Part shown: positions 55,880-64,000 of the stretch, piece after piece | Position numbering within the stretch: position 1 is the first letter of the stretch | Layout: the number at the start of each line of letters is the position of its first letter | Assembly: GCA_936450465.1 (NCBI GenBank) | Contig: OW388300.1 | Span: 54,898,035 to 54,962,034 of the forward strand | Length of the DNA stretch: 64,000 nt | Source of the DNA: Gibbula magus | Lineage: Eukaryota > Mollusca > Gastropoda > Trochida > Trochidae | Reading direction: 5' to 3' | Position numbers and translations under genes: made by a program | The notes under the pieces: model-generated | Database searches by the model: none | Told to the model about the DNA's origin: nothing | Seen by the model: the letters and a program-made list of their open reading frames with translations, nothing else

Positions 55880-58800
55880 AGCGCAACTCCCGGATAAAAT
55901 TGACCAACATTCGTTTGACTAAACCAAGCTAAATTGTACACTAATGTTAATCTGTATGCATAGTATCGTGCTCAATATGATTTTCCGTTAGGTCATAACA
56001 TTTTTAAAACAATAGATTATTTTATTATTTGCGATTATAAAAAAATAGCGTCATTTTCTTGCCGCGAACGTTTTGTTCCGGTGATGTAACCGGATGTGTC
56101 GTCAACTGGGGCAAACAAACGTGACGTAACAGCCACGTGACAATGTAAACAACACAGCGCTTCACTTCGGTGATCGCTTTTTGACGATTTGGGTCACAAA
56201 TAAAGTTAAACTGAGAGTGAAATTCGAATATCTGCTGTATGAAAGTATAACGGCAACGAGGAAATAGCTAAATATTTGTTTTGGTACATATTATGAGAAG
56301 AATTCATGATCCGAAAGGACATGTCAAATTCTGCAGCATACTGTATAGGAGTCGTTGTCCTCTGTCGACACCGAATGATTTCGGTAAGTTGGTCTTTGAT
56401 TTCTTTCTTCTAACGATGCATAATTTGTTATGTGGATGGACACGTTCTTTCGAAAATATAAATATTATTTGAATTTTCAATCTGAATCGAGAAAAACAAC
56501 ATTATCAGTCTCTCAAATCGTGGCATCTCGTCGAGTGTGTTTTGCAGATCCATTTTTTGATACGCGCTCAATATCTTCCAAGGTGATTTTTTAAAGAAAT
56601 TTGTCTTGCCCACAGGGATGGCAGTATCCAAATTTTGATAACCATAGTAATTTTTTTGAATGACTGGTGTTAATTTTAGCCCAGAGATTCATAAACATGT
56701 CAATTATGAGAACCTCTAATTAATTTGCACTATTTCTTTGGTAAAATGTGAATGTGTGCATGACTCGCCTTTTTAAAAAACGTTTAGACTATTATTAATT
56801 TGTCTTCAACTTCAGGAAATTATTTTTTAAATATCGACATTTGCTTTCAATGAAATATATTAGACAGATATCCAAATTCAAAGCCATATAACAATGTAGT
56901 AGAAATTACTACTGGTATTTTAAAAAATACAAATTAGAAGCCATGAGTTAGTGATCATGAATGTATATGCATATTTAAATTTTCAAAGAAATGGCTTTCC
57001 ATTAAGGATTTCAATATTTTGTTTGATAACTATTTATTTGTTTGTGATGAAATAAGACTGAGGCTGTAGATGTTTAGAATTATTTCACTTGCCTGACATA
57101 AAAATATCAAAGGTCCTTCCTATACCAAATACAAAAAACAAAACATGTTATGAATTAATCATGTGTAAACATATGCAGCATCAAGAGAGATTTATTATTG
57201 TTGTTACAGGTGATGGGAGTCCCTAATACAAGAGAACGCAACAACAACAAAAACCCATTAGGAATGGACTGTATGTGCAGTAAAATATTTGTGCTGAAGG
57301 TGTGATCCTTTGATAACAGCAAATGATATATATAAACATTGTCATAAGAAGTGATATATGCTGATTGTGTGAACTGATATCCAAATCATTATCTTCTCTT
57401 GGATATGAGAATGTGCCAATGTTTTAGAAATATTGTATTCAACTTTGCAGCAAACTTGAGCAAGACTACACACAACAGTGTTATAGTAAGTCAAATTAAT
57501 ATTCAATTTAATTATGAGAGTAAATAAAAGCAAATATTTCCCAAATTATTTAACAATAAATTTTATGATAAAAATTCATTTCATGTGCACTGTTCCTTTG
57601 TAATTCCTAAAATGCAAACACTTACACAAAATAATGTTCAATACATTTATACTTAGTTGAATAAATTTGGCTTTTATATTTGTTGTTTTATTCACGATTA
57701 AAAAATGGAAATGCAATATTGCATCACAATAAAAATAGAAAACTTGAACATAATTTTTTTTTGAATTCTTAGGTCTGTTTCAAGGTAAGTTTATTTGATA
57801 TGCAGGTAGGTGTAGGCAAATGTAAAAAACACAAGTCATGCTTACATAAGTATTTACACACTGTTACAATCTATTTTATAGAAATAAATATCTTTGTCCC
57901 TTTGGATTATGCTATTTACAAAATTAATCATATGCATTGTGATGAAGTATATTTTTTTATTTTTTATATATATCTGTAACTGAAAATACAGGTTAGTTAA
58001 AATTGCAGATTATATCAATAAATGTCTGAATTTTCCATTTGATCAGATAATATATACTTGACAAATATACTCAGAAAATATTATGTAAACTTTGAAATGA
58101 ATAATGATTATCTTATCATTTAAATGAGATATCAATCACCAAAAATTCCATTATTCTTATTTATTTTATCCACTAAAATACACATCAGTTAGATACAATA
58201 TTTTCATTCTTTCTTTCAATCTCTTTCAAAATTTATGAAACAATATCACTACAATTAAATTATTTCTATTGCAATACACTATTCATCCTAAAACAAAATT
58301 GGGTACGAGTTCAGCGAAACGTGTGGATATGCATTGGAGTTCACTGCATCCCGAGAAGATATCACGTGACCATGCAGGTACGGTAAAGTTATTTCGCCAA
58401 AAATGAAATAACCTATATATTATAGTCACCAAATTATTATAGTCACCAAATTACAAAATATTTAACTACATGCATACACTATTAATGATGTATCTAAAAT
58501 ACGTTAGTTTGCCAGATATATCGGCACTGAAACACGTATGATATCAGCTGTTCGGTTAATTATTTTGGAATTTACTTCCGGGTTTAGTAAGAACCATTTT
58601 TAAAACTTTATCGCTGATATTGAGTATATTCCTTTTCTGATTCTCTTCAAGTTGTCATATGCAAATATATGGCAAGTTTTTACATTACATGGTCGACTGG
58701 TTTGATTCCTATTGCCCGCACAGTTTACTAGTCTGATAGTGTTAATGCTACGGCGGCCGCCATTTGCATTGGTTTGTTTTCTCCAGTTGACGTCATACAT

Positions 58801-59058
58801 TCCTTTGGGGAAAATCGAGATTTTTCAGGTGTTCTCCGTAAAACAAGATGGCCGACACGTCAAAAAGCGACGTAAACAGACAGTTTTCTGACTTCTTTTA
58901 CGATTTGCTTAAGTCACACATGATTTCAATGGTAATGGGATGCGAGAATTTGTTGTTTATAAACCGATTCACATAATTTCCATGTCTTTGCAATGTGCAT
59001 GTAAACCATAGGCAGTTACTTGAAAGAAATTGGAGCAAAATCATCCGGGAGTTGCTCT
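55880..59058. mobile_element. TTAA-flanked element, 3.18 kb
   Basis: TTAA at 55,876-55,879 and 59,059-59,062. The ends AGCGCAACTCCCGGATAAAA and, as complement of the right end, AGAGCAACTCCCGGATGATT, are inverted. Both subterminal regions are CpG-rich; the middle is very AT-rich. A 63-codon ORF at 56,281-56,472 ends near a good donor (TTTCG/GTAAGT), but I recognise no transposase domain. It interrupts a tandem array, which makes the insertion clear. piggyBac-like by target site only. Confidence 0.7.
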
Positions 59059-59690
59059 TTAAACCAATTTTTCACCAAAGTAATTTTTCTCATCAAAGTA
59101 TTTGTTTTCAATTAAAGTCACTTTTTCATCAATGTCATTTTATTTTTCAGTAAGACATTATTTTAATCAAAGTCAATATTTTCATTAAATAATTTTTTTC
59201 CAAAGTAATTTTTTCCCATCAAAGTATTTTTTTAATTAAATCACTTTCTCATCAAAGTCATTATTTTCATCAAATATTTTTGTCACCAAAATCACTTTTT
59301 CATCATAGTCGGTATTTTCATTAAAGTCATTTTATTTTTCATCAAAGTCTTTTTTATTCATCAAATTCATTTTTATTCATCAAAGTCACTTTTTTTCAGC
59401 AAGCCATTATTTTAATCAAAGTCAATATTTTCATTAAATCATTTTTTCACCAAAGTAATTTTTTCTCATCAAAGTATTTTTGTCCAATTTAAGTCACTTT
59501 CTCATCAAAGTCATTGTTTTCATCAAATATTTTTTACACCAAAATCACTTTTTTCATCAAAGTCGATATTTTCATTAAAGTCATTTTATTTTTCATCAAA
59601 GTCATTTTTATTCATCAAAGTGACTTTTTCTCAGCATGTCATTATTTTAATCAAAGTCAATATTTTCATTTAATAGTACGTTTTTGATTA
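59059..59690. repeat. TCATCAAAGTCATTTT-type degenerate tandem array
   Basis: Some 600 bp of ~15-20-bp units (TTTTTCATCAAAGTCA), with a higher-order period of about 300 bp (compare 59,160 with 59,410). Confidence 0.85.
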
Positions 59691-60233
59691 AACGTAATTA
59701 TTTATACTTACCTGTTGACTAGACCTACTATGCCTTCCTCCTCTCAAGGTATGCTATTTCCAATTAACACAGACGAAACTGAAACAGTGGAGTAGGGGAT
59801 GCGTAAAATCCCTCTCCCAAGGGCGGTAAGTCTGCATGGTCTTGTGACATCACCACCGTGACCTCACTCTCCGAACAGGCCCAATAGGGGGTTTAAAACG
59901 AAGCTAATATAAATAACAAAACAACAGACAAGGAGCAAACAATGCGACAAAAGTTATTACAATGCGAGAACAAAACTCCTAAAAGGACTGTCCCCTTCTT
60001 GTTCTGGACGGGGGGACCACCTTCGCCTGAACGAAACCCTGTGGACCCAGCAAAGGAGGAGGCAGGTCAGCGGCCGTGTACACATCAATGACTGCCGACC
60101 AACGCTCGCTTGTCTAGCTCTTTGGTGCTCCTCGGCGAGTGAGGCAAGAACAGACGACGCCTGCCATTCCTCAGCCTGCGGGTACGCTGCACGTACACCC
60201 TCAATGCCCTACCCCCCCCCCCCCCCCCCCCAC

Positions 60234-60580
60234 TGACGCGAGTAAGCTAGACGATGTGAGTGACAGGTGAGAGACAGTCGAGTCACTTAACAGGTGAGTG
60301 ACATCCGAGCCACTGACGCATGTAATCTAGACGAGGTGAGTGACAGTCGAGTCACTTAACAGATGAGTGACAGACGAGCCACTAAAAGCGTGTAGTCTAG
60401 ACGAGGTGAGTGACAGGCGAGTGACACTCAAGTCACTTAACAGATGAGTGACAGGCGAGTCACTTACGTGCGTAATCTAGACGAGGTGAGTGACAGTCAT
60501 GTCACTTAACAGATGAGTGACAGGCGAGTCACTAACTCGCGTAATCTAGACGAGGTGAATGACAATCGAGTCACTGACGC
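60234..60580. repeat. ~60-bp minisatellite, GTGACAGGCGAGTCACT type
   Basis: About five units containing GTAATCTAGACGAGGTGAGT and CACTTAACAGATGAGTGACA. Similar shorter motifs recur at 62,340-62,620 on the far side of the ORFs. Preceded by a poly-C run at about 60,211-60,230. Confidence 0.85.
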
Positions 60581-60757
60581 GAAACACCTAAGTAGCGTTG
60601 TAAGTCCTGACACTAAGAAGCAACCCTTCCGATAGCTAATTACTCCAAAAACACCAAGAGTGTAAACTCTTAAGACGCTTAAGTGAGGCACACGCAAGGG
60701 GGAGGGAGGCTATCAAGAGTGTTGAAGGCATAGGCTCCGAACCTGAAGGGTGCGAAG

Positions 60758-61753
60758 TCAATATTGTCTGACGAAGCTTTGAAGCCGAGTAAAGAGGGGA
60801 GGAGGAAGCAGAGGGGCCGACCATGAGTCACTTCCTCTGCTTACCCTTCTGAGGGGTACAACCCCCGGTGCCGGGACACGGGGAATTGGGAGATTGACCC
60901 GTGGATCCGCGGGAATGCCCTCCCCGCCGAAAGTCTGTGTTGGTTTCTTGGGGGTCGATTGACCTTGGCCGTGACCTTGACCCTGACGGAAATTAGTCAC
61001 CGGGCACTTAGGCGTAATCTGCCTCCGACTCACCAGGCGATTGGTGAGGTCTTGTTGTTGAGCCTCCTGCCGCGCTCTCAGAACCTCGGGGATACGACCC
61101 CCGAAGAGAGAATCAGAGTTGGCAGGGGCCTGTTGGAGGAAAGATTTCTGGTCAGGGTTGAGGCCCGAACAATGTAAGAAATGATCCCTACGCAGGACCG
61201 TTATCCCTGATGATATCCGCGAAGCCGATAGCATGATCTGCGCGAGGTTCGCGGCTACATTGCCGAATGGTTTGAAAAGCACTGGGTCACCCGACTCCAT
61301 GTCAGCCTGCTTGGCGCAGTTAAGCATGGCCTGACAGGTGAACGCAACGTCAGTAATGCGATGGGGCGGTTCGGGGGAAATCAGGCGATAGGAACCCTGA
61401 TCAAGAGCAGGCGGGACGTGTTGAAAGGGAGTCAGGTACAGAGGCAATTGACGCCGGCGCTTATCCGACACCACTAATGGCGGTAGCAGACGGTTGGGCA
61501 CAGCAGACGAGATGACCTGCTCCATATCTTCCGAGGCGTCCAGCAGGAGCCTATGAGGCAGAAGAGCGAGACCTGCGGGAGCTGTGTCACCTTCGGGACA
61601 AAAGGAAGCCTTCCTGGCTACCGACGAGTGAGGTCCCGGGACGCTGACCTGATTGAGTGGTACATCCGCGAACGAGGCCACCTCCGTCAACATGGCGACT
61701 GAGTCCACAACCTGCGGGTCATCCGACGACCCAGTACCCTCCGCATTTGACAT
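60758..61753 (-). CDS. Gag-like protein, second ORF (331 codons)
   Basis: Starts MSNAEGTGSSDDPQ and is open to TGA-region 60,758. It contains a central helical-looking region (SRISSGITVLRRDHFLHCSG), SLFGGRIPEVLRARQEAQQQ and a basic glutamine/glycine-rich stretch (FRQGQGHGQGQSTPKK). I see no zinc knuckle and no enzyme motif. The ATG overlaps the stop of the upstream ORF by one base (TAATG). Length, composition and repeat context fit a retroelement gag; a host protein is less likely. Confidence 0.5.
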   Translation of the reverse strand: MSNAEGTGSSDDPQVVDSVAMLTEVASFADVPLNQVSVPGPHSSVARKASFCPEGDTAPAGLALLPHRLLLDASEDMEQVISSAVPNRLLPPLVVSDKRRRQLPLYLTPFQHVPPALDQGSYRLISPEPPHRITDVAFTCQAMLNCAKQADMESGDPVLFKPFGNVAANLAQIMLSASRISSGITVLRRDHFLHCSGLNPDQKSFLQQAPANSDSLFGGRIPEVLRARQEAQQQDLTNRLVSRRQITPKCPVTNFRQGQGHGQGQSTPKKPTQTFGGEGIPADPRVNLPIPRVPAPGVVPLRRVSRGSDSWSAPLLPPPLFTRLQSFVRQY

Positions 61754-62151
61754 TATACTGATGAACGGAGGCTCAGAGACGTCAACGAACAGGCTTCACG
61801 CTCAACCGAGTCTGGCGAGGAGTCACGGGTGGGCGACATAACCGTGACACGGCGCGTGGGGGTGTGATCAAGACGCGAGGAGGCAGAGGACCTGGAGGCC
61901 CTTAAGGAAGTGGGACGCGAACCCTGAGACACGCAGTACGCATCTGGGTCACGACCTAGCGTAGCAGCGGGGATGGCACAGTTGGTTAAAGCCAGTGGAC
62001 CCAAACGACCATCCAGCAATGAAGACACCATGTCGTTAACAGACTCAAGAAGGAGCTCCGGTTTGAACTTATCAAACTTGTCTTTCTTGCTCTTCTTCTT
62101 TTTGCTCTTGGGAGTGGAGGGTTTGCTGACCTTTAGCCTAAGAGGTGACAT
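61753..62151 (-). CDS. Gag-like protein, first ORF (132 codons)
   Basis: Starts MSPLRLKVSKPS and is followed by a Lys-rich stretch (SKKKKSKKDKFDKF), then a Ser/Arg-rich region. Ends LRSSV at TAA (61,755-61,753). It could be a separate N-terminal protein, or the N-terminus of a single gag split by one frameshift. The continuous low-complexity style supports either reading. Confidence 0.5.
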   Translation of the reverse strand: MSPLRLKVSKPSTPKSKKKKSKKDKFDKFKPELLLESVNDMVSSLLDGRLGPLALTNCAIPAATLGRDPDAYCVSQGSRPTSLRASRSSASSRLDHTPTRRVTVMSPTRDSSPDSVEREACSLTSLSLRSSV

Positions 62152-62640
62152 ACGCCTGTCATCCTAAGTTCTGACACTAAGAAAAACAACCCTTCTGATA
62201 GCTAATTACTCCAAAAACACCAAGAATGTAAACTCACAAAAACGTAGACGATGATACGCTTAAGTGAGAAACACGCAAGGTAGGACGAGGGAGACTATCG
62301 AAAGTGTTGAAGGCAATATCACTACTGTCTACCCATGGTAACCGAGGCGAATGGCCTAAGGCGAGTGACAGGCGATTGACTGGCGAAGCGAATGAGTGGC
62401 AAAGCGAGTGACTGGCGAAGCGAGGCAATCAAGTTGAGTCAAAAACCGAAAGCGAGTGACTAGCAAGTGACAGGCGAAGGGAGTGACTGGCGAGGCGAGA
62501 CACTGACGAAGCGAATCACAGGCGAGACGAGTCGAGTCAAAACGAGTTGACAAACCAAAAGGCGAATGACTGACGAAACGAATGACTGCCGAAGCGAGTG
62601 ACGAGTCAAGTAGAATCGAGCCTAAGGAGAAATGAAATAA

Positions 62641-64000
62641 GTCCTTTCAAAACAGTAGCATACTTTACGTGCTTGTTTCCTGATAGCAAAGGTGTATTAA
62701 GTAGTTAATTGTCAGTGTGTAATTTCAAGTTTCATTTTCATGACTTGTAATTTCCCCTCTCAATATCTTTTTATTTCAATGTTAGAACATGAATTTTAAC
62801 ATAACATTCAACTTAGTTATACACCTTAAGTTTGTAATTTCAGCTTTAAATAATGGAATAACAGCTTTAAAAGATAAAACAATAAATTTAAAACTGGTAA
62901 GTACAACATTCAAAAGTTAGACCTAAAAAGTTTAATTTCGTCTTGCATTTGAGGATACAACTTTTAAAACTTGAAAGTACATCTTTCTAATTGTAATTGC
63001 ACCTGTACAATTTGTATTTACATCTTCCACAAATAAATGTACAGCCATTCTATGCATTTGTAGGATTCAAGATAGGTATTGCTCAGATGTTCTGTTCCTT
63101 TCAAAGAAAAAAACTGGCAGGTTTATACAGAATGACAAGTTATTTGTTTATTATTGATCGTGTTTCATATCCATATAAATTCCCATAAAAAACAATCTGT
63201 ATCGATTAAGGTGTTGTAGTTTCTTAGCAAAATAAATGTAAGAAGAAAAAGTTATTGCTTATAAAACCATAGTGTATCACTAAAGTGCTGTTTTATGCAA
63301 GCAGAGGGGAAATTTTCAAGCTGAGAAAGTAAATTGTTTCACTTTGGACACAGTGTGAAACAGGAAGGCCATATCATATAATTAGGATAAAAGATAACTT
63401 TACTTCCAGGTCTTTTCCTTAATGGTTGAAATTGTGTTTTTCACCTGTGAAATAGTTGGGTCAAATGCCATACTACGAATTACCTGACATTTGGAAATAC
63501 TAAGGGAAGTTACTTTTTAATGGATCAATTGGAATTGATTTTGGGGAAATTGTCCTGTCCTTCAGGAGTCCTATGCGGAAATGAGAAATATTTTAACTGT
63601 GTATTTTGTGAAAGTATAATGTACTGTTAGATGGTATTGTGGTAATTGTGCTTCCATATCCAATGATATGTCATTATCAATTCATTTTTTTAAACAGGGG
63701 AATTTTAACACTAGATTGACACTGGAAATATATGATGTTCACTAATATGAATAAATCTATAATGTTCAACATGATAGGCATTAATGCTGTTCCAAAGTGA
63801 GCACAGTATTAACTTTCATTTAATTGTGAAATCTTCTTCTGATGGAGACATGTTATTAAAATAAAATTTATATTAGTGGTGAAATGGTTCATAACTACAT
63901 TAGTTGAACCATGGTATTTTGCTTTCATTTCGTTGAACTATATATCAAAGTGTATTTTCAATTTGTCCAGAGATCATATTTCATTTCTTTTAAGTAAAAG
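62641..64000. other. AT-rich intergenic DNA, nothing recognised
   Basis: No exon, RNA gene or repeat structure identified. Confidence 0.5.

Larger units (their letters stand above)
59691..62640 (-). mobile_element. Retroelement with gag-like ORFs, non-autonomous (possibly DIRS/PAT-like)
   Basis: A GC-richer block in AT-rich DNA. It carries two minus-strand ORFs (62,151-61,753 and 61,753-60,758), direct repeats of about 150 bp on both sides (60,600-60,730 and 62,166-62,320; GATAGCTAATTACTCCAAAA) and matching GAGTGACAGGCGAGT minisatellites outside them. No reverse transcriptase, RNase H or recombinase was found. The repeat layout and a basic, disordered gag-like protein suggest a DIRS/PAT-type relic or a related non-autonomous element. 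Family assignment is tentative. Confidence 0.5.

Overview
The window looks like nuclear DNA of a marine invertebrate, most probably a mollusc and perhaps a gastropod. It has intron-split genes with long AT-rich introns, tRNA-derived SINEs with a GCGTTAAACCCC-type tail, Penelope-like and CR1/L2-like retroelements, many MITEs, and no operons or bacterial signals. The species assignment is inference from repeat style only.

1-6.6 kb (+ strand) holds the last four coding exons of an ARL5-type Arf-like small GTPase. Its N-terminal exon(s) lie upstream of the window. Introns carry SINEs and a nested pair of TTAA-flanked elements. 6.6-15.1 kb has no recognisable gene and holds SINEs, a ~148-bp tandem repeat and two hairpin elements with TGACGTCA tails.

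15.15-46.9 kb is a direct tandem segmental duplication: unit A about 15,154-32,175 and unit B about 32,194-46,895. Each unit carries two minus-strand genes for secreted glycoside hydrolases of the GH128 / Asl1-like type (NEPN acid/base motif and LTEFAC nucleophile motif). The first gene is intact in both units (16,087-25,422 and 33,174-39,638; three exons, 269 aa). The second is intact in unit B (43,822-46,052; 266 aa) and dead in unit A (27,842-28,518). A fifth gene lies divergently at 47,888-51,802 (+, four exons, 265 aa). Short signal-peptide exons, up to 8 kb from the catalytic exons, were found by reading the minus strand. Because the units are duplicates, each supplies empty sites for elements inserted into the other: a 3.3-kb foldback, a GTGGCCAC palindromic array, a Penelope-like fragment, a 437-bp MITE and a hairpin element in unit A; a CR1/L2-like LINE, a hammerhead-like inverted element and a 227-bp MITE in unit B.

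51.8-64 kb has no clear host gene. It holds a ~176-bp tandem repeat element (52.7-54.0 kb), a degenerate TCATCAAAG-type array split by a 3.18-kb TTAA-flanked element (55.9-59.1 kb), and a GC-richer retroelement (59.7-62.6 kb) with two minus-strand gag-like ORFs overlapping at TAATG.

The functional theme is a small, actively duplicating family of secreted beta-glucan-active enzymes in a transposon-dense region. The most unusual non-coding signal is a dispersed family of long hairpins whose arms share no evident sequence between loci, yet which keep a CGAG...CGAG apex and, in most cases, a paired-TGACGTCA tail.
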